This document shows, piece after piece, positions 1 to 5,717 of a stretch of 5,786 nt of DNA; the first letter of the stretch is position 1; every line of letters starts with the position of its first letter. The position numbers were made by a program, and so were the translations under genes. The DNA is from CAZFQG01 sp964520785. GTDB taxonomy: Bacteria > Planctomycetota > Planctomycetia > Pirellulales > Thermoguttaceae. The notes under the pieces are model-generated. The model worked only from the letters and a program-made list of their open reading frames with translations, had not been told where the DNA came from and did not search any database. The stretch is from the NCBI GenBank assembly GCA_964520785.1, contig CAZFQG010000282.1:1-5786 (forward strand), written 5' to 3'.

Positions 1-1295
1 TATAGGGCAAGTTTCCGCGTCATTTCATCCCGGTCCGTAAGCTCCTTGACGGCCATGTCGTAGTGCTGGATCGCAAGCCGGGTCTGGCCTATCTTCTCGA
101 AGCATTGCCCTAGGTTGAGAAGAGCACGAGCTTTGTAACGCACATCGTTTTGAGCGGTCTGGAACTGTTGGATCGCTTCGCTGAACTGCCGTAATTGCTG
201 ATATCTAACCCCAAGGTGGTACTTGTACTCCAGATTATGGGGGTATCGCTGACAACGATTCTCGTACATTTCACGCTCCTTTTCAAAGAGCATTTTGCGC
301 AACGAAGCGAAACTTCGCTTGTTCTCATCGGTCGGGGCGTCGCGGAAGTCACGATCCGCTTGAGAGAGCTTACTCCGCAAGAGGCGCAACTGGGCATCCT
401 CATACTTCTCGCGGATGTCCAGGTCACCGTTCGAGGCGTCGTACGCCTCGCGCATAACTTCCTGGGCGGACTCGTAGTCTTCGTTCCGGAAGTGTTCCTC
501 GGCCAATTGGAGATAAAGGCCGACATTCGACGGGTCCCTGGAAATCTCTTTCCGTAAACGTTCCACCGGACTCAACGCCCGGTCACCTGAGGCAACCTTT
601 GCGCCGGGTCGGGCCGCGGCCCGACCGCCCTCTTTCTCCACCTTGACATCGCGCGAGGATTTCGCCCCATCGTACCCACCATGATCGATCGTCTTCTCTA
701 CCGCCAACTCGGCCAGTTCATGCACCGCTTCCTTATCATCCGGAACCGCATGCTTCACCCGGGCCCAACAGGCGATCGCCTGGTCGAACTGACCCCTGGC
801 CCGCAACGCTCGGCCGCACTGACGGTTTACCTCGGCGTCTTTCGGGTTGACCTCCAATGCCAATCGCAGGTAGATCAGGGGAATCTCCTCGAATCCCATT
901 TCGTCCGCCGCCTGGGCCATGGCCAACAGGGTCTGCAGGTCCCAAGGATTTACCTTTAGGATTTCTAGCCCTGTCTTGACGACCGCCATCCAATTCTTCT
1001 GCATCCGCGCCTTCTTCAGTATCGCCTTGGATCGCGCGGTCTTGAAACCCGCCAGTTTGCTTCCCTTCTTGTTGTCGTTATACTTCTTATGAAGGTTTCC
1101 GAGAAAAGTCTGAAGATAGATCGAATTCCCCAGGTCCCCCAATACACAGGTCATCAAGAGAGTAGTCGCGTAGTCATAACTTCCCTTCGCCGAGTTCTTG
1201 CTGGCTACCTCGAAGCACTCCTGGAGGCGCTTGCGATGGTGGGGTGAGAGCGTTTGACGCGCGGGGATGGATTGTTCGTTGGAATTCGTACTCAT
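1..1295 (-). CDS. TPR-repeat protein, C-terminus beyond the left edge
   Basis: Reading leftward from ATG at 1295-1293, the frame stays open for 431 codons to the window edge, so the gene is partial at its 3' end. The start is supported by AGGTGA at 1311-1306, ten bases upstream. The N-terminal ~110 residues are basic and carry no clear repeat. TPR-like helical pairs follow at about residues 116-185 (NPWDLQTLLAMAQAADEMG, then a GRALRARGQFDQAIACW helix pair), 255-290 (YLQLAEEHFRNEDYESAQEVM) and 352-415 (YHLGVRYQQLRQFSEAIQQF, LNLGQCFEKIGQTRLAIQHY). A low-complexity Lys/Gly/Ala/Arg linker lies at about 210-240, and an acidic/basic coiled-coil-like stretch at 300-345. No signal peptide or membrane helix is seen, so the protein is probably cytoplasmic. 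TPRs act as protein-binding scaffolds; the partner is unknown. It is divergent from hemD, but nothing shows a role in haem synthesis. Proteins of this layout are typical of planctomycetes (family knowledge). Confidence 0.88.
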   Translation of the reverse strand, partial: MSTNSNEQSIPARQTLSPHHRKRLQECFEVASKNSAKGSYDYATTLLMTCVLGDLGNSIYLQTFLGNLHKKYNDNKKGSKLAGFKTARSKAILKKARMQKNWMAVVKTGLEILKVNPWDLQTLLAMAQAADEMGFEEIPLIYLRLALEVNPKDAEVNRQCGRALRARGQFDQAIACWARVKHAVPDDKEAVHELAELAVEKTIDHGGYDGAKSSRDVKVEKEGGRAAARPGAKVASGDRALSPVERLRKEISRDPSNVGLYLQLAEEHFRNEDYESAQEVMREAYDASNGDLDIREKYEDAQLRLLRSKLSQADRDFRDAPTDENKRSFASLRKMLFEKEREMYENRCQRYPHNLEYKYHLGVRYQQLRQFSEAIQQFQTAQNDVRYKARALLNLGQCFEKIGQTRLAIQHYDMAVKELTDRDEMTRKLAL

Positions 1296-1305
1296 TGTGT
1301 TTTCT

Positions 1306-1311
1306 TCACCT
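1306..1311 (-). promoter_or_regulatory. Ribosome binding site of the TPR gene
   Basis: On the minus strand AGGTGA lies ten bases before the ATG at 1295. It is a good anti-16S match and fixes the start of a gene that has no other landmark at its N-terminus. Confidence 0.6.
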
Positions 1312-1321
1312 GCCGGGAACC

Positions 1322-1335
1322 GATTCGCGAGAATC
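1322..1335. promoter_or_regulatory. Dyad in the divergent TPR/hemD spacer
   Basis: GATTC-GCGA-GAATC is a perfect 5-bp inverted repeat around a four-base centre. It sits in the 76-bp spacer (1296-1371) between two divergent start codons. It could be an operator acting on both genes or a chance hairpin. No convincing -35/-10 pair was found in either direction, so the regulatory reading is only a suggestion. Confidence 0.25.
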
Positions 1336-1371
1336 CTTAATTCCATTGTAACAAGCCCGCGGTCAACTACA

Positions 1372-2187
1372 ATGTCCCCCCACGAAGCGTCAAGGCGCAC
1401 CGATTCAACCGCGATCGCTCCCCTCCGAGGCGTGAGCGTCTTGGTCGCACGTCCGCGAGAACAACAGGGGGAAATGGCCGGGATTCTGGAGGCGGCCGGG
1501 GCCGCAGTCGTCCCGTTCGCGGCGATTCAGATCGGTCCGCCGCCGAGCTGGGATCCCGTCGACGAAGTACTCGACCGGATCGAACGGTTCCGATGGATCG
1601 TATTCTCCAGCGCAAACGGGGTCCGCTACCTGTTGGAGAGGATGAGGGAGCGCGATCAAGACCCCGCCGCCACGTTGCGAAATACCCAAATCGCCGTTGT
1701 CGGGCCCGGAACCGCAGAATCCCTCGCTTCCTACGGTCTTCATGCCGATTTAATTCCGCCAGAGTTCCGTGCGGAGTCGCTGGCCGATGCGATTCTCCCC
1801 CTCCTGTCGGAGGCGACCCCCGTCTTACTCGCCCAGGCCAACCGAGGACGGGAAATCGTGCTAAAACGGCTGGCCTGGGCGGGAATACCAGTCGAGCGGG
1901 TTATCGCCTATACAAGTAGCGATACGCAGCGCGATACGTCACCGGAGGTGCTCCGCGTTGAAAACCTGTTAATATCGGGAAGAATCGATTGGGTTGCCGT
2001 GACGAGTTCCGCAATTGCGCGCTCCTTGGCCCGCATCTTTCCGGGGACTTTAGGGTATGCGAAAATCGCGGCTATCAGTCCTATCACGGCACAAACTCTT
2101 CAATCGTTGGGGATTGTGCCGGATGTCATAGCCGAGGAGTACACCATTTCGGGGATAATCACGGCCATCGCAAATCAGGTTTCATGA
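1372..2187 (+). CDS. hemD: Uroporphyrinogen-III synthase (HemD)
   Basis: This cytoplasmic enzyme converts hydroxymethylbilane to uroporphyrinogen III, inverting ring D. It is the branch-point step towards haem, sirohaem and cobalamin. The 271-residue product is of normal family length. Recognisable parts are the opening strand VSVLVARPREQ (21-31), the GAAVVPFAAIQI segment (43-54), IVFSSANGVRYLLERM (76-91), IAVVGPGTAESLASYGL (107-123), the second-domain strand VLLAQANRGREIVLKRLAWAGIPVERVIAY (151-180), WVAVTSSAIARSL (207-219) and the closing ISPITAQTLQSLGI (235-248). The family has no strict catalytic residue, so the call rests on the two-domain fold signature. The frame is open from 1267, but that extension overlaps the divergent TPR gene. 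ATG 1372 is preferred although it has no clear Shine-Dalgarno; GTG 1432 would remove the N-terminal residues before the first strand and its GAGG lies only one base away. The gene appears monocistronic. Confidence 0.9.
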   Translation: MSPHEASRRTDSTAIAPLRGVSVLVARPREQQGEMAGILEAAGAAVVPFAAIQIGPPPSWDPVDEVLDRIERFRWIVFSSANGVRYLLERMRERDQDPAATLRNTQIAVVGPGTAESLASYGLHADLIPPEFRAESLADAILPLLSEATPVLLAQANRGREIVLKRLAWAGIPVERVIAYTSSDTQRDTSPEVLRVENLLISGRIDWVAVTSSAIARSLARIFPGTLGYAKIAAISPITAQTLQSLGIVPDVIAEEYTISGIITAIANQVS

Positions 2188-2220
2188 TCAGAACCGCGTT
2201 CGGAGCCGAGTGAAGAGCCC

Positions 2221-2262
2221 TAAAAAACATTTGTCCATAAAATAGCGTTATTTTTTATTTTA
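2221..2262. terminator. AT-rich weak terminator between convergent genes
   Basis: After the hemD stop there is a very AT-rich block. It contains AAAATA-GCGT-TATTTT (2239-2254) followed by TTTATTTTA, and an outer pairing of TAAAAAA (2221-2227) with TTTTTTA (2251-2257). The gene orientations (hemD rightward, small membrane gene leftward) make this the expected place for a terminator. The stems contain no G-C pairs, so it would be a weak one. Confidence 0.35.
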
Positions 2263-2290
2263 ATCCGCCCGATTCCGGCCGTCTGTTTCT

Positions 2291-2473
2291 TCACCGGACG
2301 TCTTGGAGCGTGTTCCAACTCAAGTACCCCAAAAGCAGGGCGCAGATCAAGAACGCGATATCCATCAGCGTGTGCGCGCCGGAAAAAGGGATTCCCACCG
2401 CGAGATCGAGGCCGAAAACCAGGACAAGGATAACCGCGACCACCACGCCGAAAACGGACAACGCTTTACTCAT
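2291..2473 (-). CDS. Small two-helix membrane protein, hypothetical
   Basis: The product is 60 residues from ATG 2473-2471 (MSKALSVFGVVV...). The frame stays open to TTG 2503, which would add ten residues, but no Shine-Dalgarno supports TTG and the ATG start gives a cleaner N-terminus. Two hydrophobic segments are clear: residues ~5-28 (VFGVVVAVILVLVFGLDLAV) and ~36-53 (LMDIAFLICALLLGYLSW). A short polar/Gly loop with IPFSGAH joins them, and the tail NTLQDVR is charged. It is an integral inner-membrane protein with both termini probably on the same side. The hydrophobic pattern, uninterrupted frame and convergent placement after hemD support a real gene. The function is unknown; short proteins of this style occur in planctomycetes (recollection, not checked). 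An antisense frame over the same bases is low-complexity and polar and was not called. Confidence 0.65.
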   Translation of the reverse strand: MSKALSVFGVVVAVILVLVFGLDLAVGIPFSGAHTLMDIAFLICALLLGYLSWNTLQDVR

Positions 2474-2530
2474 GAATGCGAAACCCAAAACTGCAAGACC
2501 CAACCGGTGAAGTAAACGAACGTTGTCGAT

Positions 2531-2555
2531 AAAAAAATGGTGACTCGACCACCAT
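2531..2555 (-). terminator. Hairpin plus T-tract on minus strand, upstream of the small membrane gene
   Basis: Read on the minus strand, ATGGTG (2555-2550), a seven-base loop and CACCAT (2542-2537) run straight into seven T residues (2537-2531). This has the form of an intrinsic terminator. It lies about 58 bases before the small membrane gene's start and just downstream, on that strand, of nothing recognisable. It may block antisense transcription from the aminotransferase region or act as a leader attenuator. The stem is only six base pairs. Confidence 0.4.
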
Positions 2556-2593
2556 CACTCTCCCGGCGCGAATGGACGCCCATTGCCGGAAAC

Positions 2594-2608
2594 CACGTAT
2601 ACTACGTG
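2594..2608. promoter_or_regulatory. Perfect 6-3-6 dyad upstream of the aminotransferase gene
   Basis: CACGTA-TAC-TACGTG is a perfect inverted repeat ending 46 bases before the aminotransferase ATG. A TATAAC hexamer at 2634-2639 could be a -10 element, placing the dyad next to the -35 position, where an operator often sits. No recognisable -35 hexamer was found. The regulator is unknown. Confidence 0.35.
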
Positions 2609-2654
2609 AAACACAATATCTGACTGCTTCTACTATAACTTGTAACTACACGAG

Positions 2655-3332
2655 ATGCTAGAGACACGGAACCCCAATTGGAGTGAGTTTCAGAGCGAAA
2701 TGCCCATTCGCGAGAGATGGGCCTATTTTGACCACGCCGCAGTATCCCCCCTTCCGAGGGCTAGTACCGACGCGATCGCGAATTGGGCGAGGGACGCAAC
2801 GTCGAACGGGGATGTCTCGTGGCCGGATTGGAACACTCAGGTGGAGCGGACCCGAGCCGAGGCCGCGGCCATGCTCCAAACCGATCCGGCGAACGTGGCA
2901 TTGCTGCGTAATACAACGCACGGCATTAACTGTGTCGCGGAAGGCTTCCCCTGGAAGAGGGGCGACAACGTCGTGATACTGGCGGACGAATTCCCCACAA
3001 ATCAGTACCCGTGGCTCCTACTCGCGGCGCGGGGGGTGGAAACCCGCCGGGTTGAGGTGGAAGGGGCGAGGGTGGATTTGAAACGGGTTGCCGAAGCGTG
3101 CGACTCGCGAACTCGAATCGTCAGCCTCAGTTGGGTCGGTTTCTCCAATGGATGGCGAATCGATCCCGGCGAGGTGGCAGAGCTGGCACACACCCAAGGG
3201 GCCCTGTTTCACTTGGACGCGATTCAGGCGTTGGGCGTGTTCCCTCTTGACGTTCGATCATGCATCTTGATACCCTATTCAACAATCCACGGACTTGATT
3301 TCGCCGTCGATAAGTTGCCGGAACCGATCTAA
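2655..3332 (+). pseudogene. Class V aminotransferase / cysteine-desulfurase-like, truncated by insertion
   Basis: Residues 1-201 read as the N-terminal half of a PLP-dependent fold-type I enzyme of the class V aminotransferase group (cysteine desulfurase, isopenicillin-N epimerase and relatives). Visible marks are the opening MPIRERWAYFDHAAVSPLP (16-34), the cofactor-phosphate motif RNTTHGINCVAEG (85-97), the EFPTNQYPW substrate region (112-120), VSLSWVGFSNGWRID (156-170) and HLDAIQALGVFPLDVR (186-201). In the last of these, D188 would pair with the PLP pyridine nitrogen and Q191 follows. Intact relatives are about 370-400 residues and carry the Schiff-base lysine in an HKW motif about 15-20 residues beyond this point. 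Here, after about 3260, the frame runs into unrelated mobile-element DNA and stops at 3332. The product lacks the lysine and the C-terminal domain and should be inactive. ATG 2655 is chosen because the preceding WSEFQSEMP is family-like; the Shine-Dalgarno is poor. Substrate unknown. Confidence 0.85.
3266..3288 (+). repeat. Left imperfect inverted repeat of the recombinase element
   Basis: The left copy begins cttgataccctattcaac. Its reverse complement matches 5695-5717 at 18 of 23 positions without gaps: GG.TTGTTGA, three mismatches, GGGTAT, one mismatch, AAG. It overlaps the stop codon of the recombinase C-terminal segment. Confidence 0.55.
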
Positions 3333-3671
3333 AGTCCCTGGATTATCAGGGAAGAGGTAGCAACCGGCGCGGGCGTCTTTCTTCACTTTGATCGTTCCGT
3401 TGCGGATTCGGTCGTGAATCCAATTACGCGAGATCCCCAGCTTTTCGGCCAACTGCGGGACCGTCAGAAAGCCGGGAACCCGGCGAGGATGCGATTGGTG
3501 GGCGACTCTCAGAATACGATGCGACAAACGGATATTGCGTACGGTACTCGGCAATACCACGGCGTCTTGCGGCGAACGATGGCCGAGTTCCGTCAATCGC
3601 TCGGCGATCGCGGCGTCCGTGAGACCTTCGCGGGCCATTGACACGATCAGAGCCTCCATCTCTTTCGCGTC
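3279..3671 (-). pseudogene. Frameshifted C-terminal helix-turn-helix part of the serine recombinase
   Basis: This frame continues the recombinase one base out of register. From D at 3671 it encodes 130 residues. The first part (EMEALIVSMAREGLTDAAIAERLTELG) resembles a DNA-binding helix-turn-helix with HRSP and LPSTVRNIRL following. The second, VPGFLTVPQLAEKLGISRNWIHDRI, is a clear helix-turn-helix of the kind that reads DNA in recombinases. YLFPDNPGTLDRFRQL and a short tail ending in DC follow. From memory, related planctomycete recombinases carry this tail fused in one chain of about 680 residues; here 552 plus 130 gives 682. The frame is also open upstream to ATG 3989 and has an ATG at 3737, but codons before 3671 give Arg-rich, low-complexity sequence antagonistic to the recombinase frame. 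A separately translated protein therefore seems less likely, though not excluded. Confidence 0.7.
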
Positions 3672-5326
3672 GGCAGGAGGGAGAAACTGCCTACCGTGAC
3701 GCGTACCGCGGCGCTCGTCGTTGCGCCGCCGTGCCATACCACGCGAACGTGAACGCGATCCGGCGCCAGACGATGCAGGACAACCTTTTCGATCAGGCTC
3801 CTCAACAAGGCCTTCTTCTGAGAGGTGCGCAATAACTTGTCCCGGTCGTTCCACAACTCCGGCAATCGTGGACCGACGTTTTTTAACGCGGCAAGCAACT
3901 CCGCGGGGATCGCGTATGTCGGCGCATGTTGTTGATCCTGCTCGAGCGACTGCTCGGCCGACCGCAATTCCCGAAGGGTTCCTTCCCATCGCCGTTCCAA
4001 CTCATCGGTCACCAACCGATTCTCGGGATCGGAGTGCATGAACTGACGTTCGGCAAGTTGCGATTGATAACGCAGACGATCGACTTCCCGGCGACGCGCG
4101 GCAAGCACCCGATCCCGTTCTCGATCCGCGCGGCCGAGCACTTCGGCCGCCGCGTCGATCCGGGCAACCGATAATGCCTCGAAGAACCACGCAACCACCT
4201 GGTTGTCGACGGCGTCGCCAGGCAGTCGCTGGCAGATGGGCGTACCGCGTTGTTGCCGCAGGGCGTTGCAGAGATACTGCGTGCCGCCTTTGTATTGCAC
4301 GCACATCTTGTGCCCGCACTCGCCGCAGAAAGCAATGCCGTGCAACAAGGCCTTACCCTCGCGCGGTATTCCGCGGGTTCGATTCCGATCGTACTCGGCG
4401 TAGTTTTCTCGTAACATGTTCTGGATTTTCTCATAAATCTCCCACGAGATATAGGCCGGGTATTTGTCGCGGACCAGAAACCGCCACTGGGCGACGGGTA
4501 GGTGCGTTTGCTGTTTTTTCCACGTATTTTCCGAGGTTTTCCAGCGTGTACGGCCGTAGGCGAACGCGCCGGCGTAAGCCGGATTCTTCACCGTCGAACC
4601 CAAGTTGGCCACCGTCGGTTGCTTCCAGTGGATGGTTCCCCGCCCGTCGCGTCGCGGGATCTTCAGGTTGTTGGAAACAAACCATCGCACGCTTTGCGCG
4701 AGCGATTTTTTCTGGAGGACGATGTCGAAGATCAAGTCGATCCGTTCGCGTACTTCACGATCCGGGTGCTTCACGACTTGTTCCGATTCGAGTCGAACCA
4801 AACCGGTCGGTAAGGTCAAGGCCAACTCGCCCCGTTCCGCTTTGCCGAGGAGACCGGCAGTCAGGCGGGCGCGGATGGTGTAGAGTTCCAACTCCGAAAT
4901 TTGGCCTTTTAACCCCAGCAATAACCGCCCGTTGATCGAGGTCGGATCGTAAACCCCGTCCCGGTCGGCGATCAGGCAATCGGTACGCCCGCAGAGATCC
5001 AGCAATTGATACCAGTGCGCGCAGTTGCGAGCCAGCCGGGTGGCGTCGTAGGCGATGACGATCCCGATTTCCCCCAGAGCGACCCTTGCGACAAGCTCTT
5101 GGAACCCGACGCGTCCTTCGGTGGTGGCGGCGGTGTGGCCGAGATCCACGTCGATTACCAGAATGTCTTCCTCATGCCACCCGAGCTGCTTGGCCCGCTC
5201 GCACAAGGCATACTGCAGTCTCCGGCTTTCCTGGTTGTTGAGCACCTGATTGGGACTCGACTGCCTGATGTAGACTACGGCAAGGCGCCTCAGGTGCCGG
5301 TCCTGAATTGAATCGGAAATGTTCAT
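3647..5326 (-). CDS. Serine recombinase (resolvase/invertase family), C-terminally frameshifted
   Basis: The 559-residue frame would cut and rejoin DNA through a phosphoserine linkage to move the element. The catalytic resolvase domain spans residues ~13-155: VVYIRQSSPNQ supplies the nucleophile S23 with R21, DATRLARN (94-101) carries the active-site arginines R97 and R100, and DGVYDP and GLKGQISELEL follow. The 'recombinase' domain (~175-310) includes IPRRDGRGTIHWKQPTVANLGSTVKNPAYAGAFAYGR. A zinc ribbon has C334, C337, C353 and C365. A charged coiled coil lies at ~395-465. The last seven residues after SLLP are off-frame; the true C-terminus lies in the next entry's frame. ATG 5326 is chosen because AGGAGGTG lies just upstream; the open frame extends to 5611, but that part is Arg/Ser-rich shadow sequence. 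The upstream DUF5372-like gene overlaps its start, suggesting co-translation. Confidence 0.9.
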   Translation of the reverse strand: MNISDSIQDRHLRRLAVVYIRQSSPNQVLNNQESRRLQYALCERAKQLGWHEEDILVIDVDLGHTAATTEGRVGFQELVARVALGEIGIVIAYDATRLARNCAHWYQLLDLCGRTDCLIADRDGVYDPTSINGRLLLGLKGQISELELYTIRARLTAGLLGKAERGELALTLPTGLVRLESEQVVKHPDREVRERIDLIFDIVLQKKSLAQSVRWFVSNNLKIPRRDGRGTIHWKQPTVANLGSTVKNPAYAGAFAYGRTRWKTSENTWKKQQTHLPVAQWRFLVRDKYPAYISWEIYEKIQNMLRENYAEYDRNRTRGIPREGKALLHGIAFCGECGHKMCVQYKGGTQYLCNALRQQRGTPICQRLPGDAVDNQVVAWFFEALSVARIDAAAEVLGRADRERDRVLAARRREVDRLRYQSQLAERQFMHSDPENRLVTDELERRWEGTLRELRSAEQSLEQDQQHAPTYAIPAELLAALKNVGPRLPELWNDRDKLLRTSQKKALLRSLIEKVVLHRLAPDRVHVRVVWHGGATTSAAVRVTVGSFSLLPTRKRWRL

Positions 5327-5672
5327 CGACCACCTCCTGGACGATGAGTTGGAACTGACGGACGATTTCTTGCCGGCGGTCTTGGTCGAGCGTTGACCAG
5401 ACTTCTTCCGGCACGACTTCCTGCGGCTGGGAACACGACTCGTACTCCTCCACGAGTGAAAGAATCTCTTCAACGGCCACTCGTGAGAGTGTGGCCCGCG
5501 GGCCGTGATCCTCCAACGGGAAAAGACTCGTGGCACACAGCGGAATACGAAGGGCACAATCGTCCCCATATCGGACCAGGACGTTTGCCGCCGCCGGCTC
5601 GCCCCGGGCAATCGAAAGCACTTCGAACCGCCTCCCGAAGAGCGGTTCCCGCGGATCCGTCACTTCCACCAA
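5172..5672 (-). CDS. DUF5372-like small protein upstream of the recombinase
   Basis: The frame opens with (TTG)GTG-GAAGTGACG, giving VEVTDPREPLFGRRFEVLSIARG. I associate this with the DUF5372-type proteins found before serine recombinases in planctomycetes and other bacteria (family recollection). Residues ~31-50 (VLVRYGDDCALRIPLCATSL) fit a small beta-rich fold, and ~61-115 are acidic and helical (AVEEILSLVEEYE, STLDQDRRQEIVRQFQLIVQEVV). There is no ATG: the start is TTG 5672 or GTG 5669, behind a run of six G. The frame continues to TGA at 5174-5172, overlapping the recombinase by 155 bases. The last ~50 residues are Pro/Gln/Ala-rich and probably not the ancestral C-terminus. The function is unknown; a role as an accessory to recombination or its regulation is guesswork. 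Confidence 0.6.
   Translation of the reverse strand: MVEVTDPREPLFGRRFEVLSIARGEPAAANVLVRYGDDCALRIPLCATSLFPLEDHGPRATLSRVAVEEILSLVEEYESCSQPQEVVPEEVWSTLDQDRRQEIVRQFQLIVQEVVDEHFRFNSGPAPEAPCRSLHQAVESQSGAQQPGKPETAVCLVRAGQAARVA
5331..5338 (-). promoter_or_regulatory. Strong ribosome binding site of the recombinase
   Basis: On the minus strand AGGAGGTG precedes ATG 5326 with about six bases between AGGAGG and the start. This near-perfect Shine-Dalgarno decides the start against the 95-codon-longer open frame. It lies inside the DUF5372-like coding region, so translation of the two may be coupled. Confidence 0.75.
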
Positions 5673-5694
5673 CCCCCCGTCGGTGTCATTCGTC

Positions 5695-5717
5695 GGGTTG
5701 TTGAGGGGGGTATTAAG
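5695..5717 (+). repeat. Right imperfect inverted repeat of the recombinase element
   Basis: The core gttgaggggggtattaag (5700-5717), with GGGTT before it, is the inverted partner of 3266-3288. It lies about 25 bases upstream of the DUF5372-like start and ends directly before the reverse transcriptase fragment. Confidence 0.55.

Larger units (their letters stand above)
3266..5717 (-). mobile_element. Serine-recombinase mobile element, about 2.45 kb
   Basis: Three minus-strand coding segments (DUF5372-like protein, serine recombinase, helix-turn-helix tail) lie between two imperfect inverted repeats. The left repeat starts within a few bases of where the aminotransferase loses family similarity. 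The right repeat ends immediately before a reverse transcriptase fragment on the opposite strand. The genes sit tightly within these ends: the helix-turn-helix stop (3281-3279) lies inside the left repeat. Unlike simple insertion sequences, it encodes no DDE transposase; movement would be by the serine recombinase. The exact ends are inferred from the repeats, and I found no convincing target duplication. Confidence 0.6.

Noticed and set aside
195..557. Plus-strand 120-codon open frame
   Set aside because: It lies antisense within the TPR gene, whose minus frame is open throughout and has TPR-like content; this frame shows no recognisable motif.
1341..1367. Minus-strand TTGACC and TACAAT promoter pair for the TPR gene
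   Set aside because: The hexamers are only about ten bases apart, too close for a sigma-70 promoter.
1267..1371. N-terminal extension of hemD
   Set aside because: It would overlap the divergent TPR start and its ribosome binding site, and adds residues before the normal first strand of the family.
1405..1743. Minus-strand 112-codon open frame
   Set aside because: Antisense shadow of hemD with no recognisable domain.
3672..3989. Upstream part of the helix-turn-helix frame as a separate protein from 3989
   Set aside because: These codons overlap the recombinase frame, are Arg/Gly-rich and have no motif; similarity to the family tail starts only at about 3671.
4174..4935. Plus-strand 253-codon open frame
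   Set aside because: It is antisense to the recombinase core, including the zinc ribbon and recombinase domain; its Arg/Pro/Ser-rich composition is typical of a shadow frame.
5327..5611. N-terminal extension of the recombinase to 5611
   Set aside because: The sequence is Arg/Ser/Trp-rich without family resemblance, and the strong ribosome binding site directly before ATG 5326 marks the true start.
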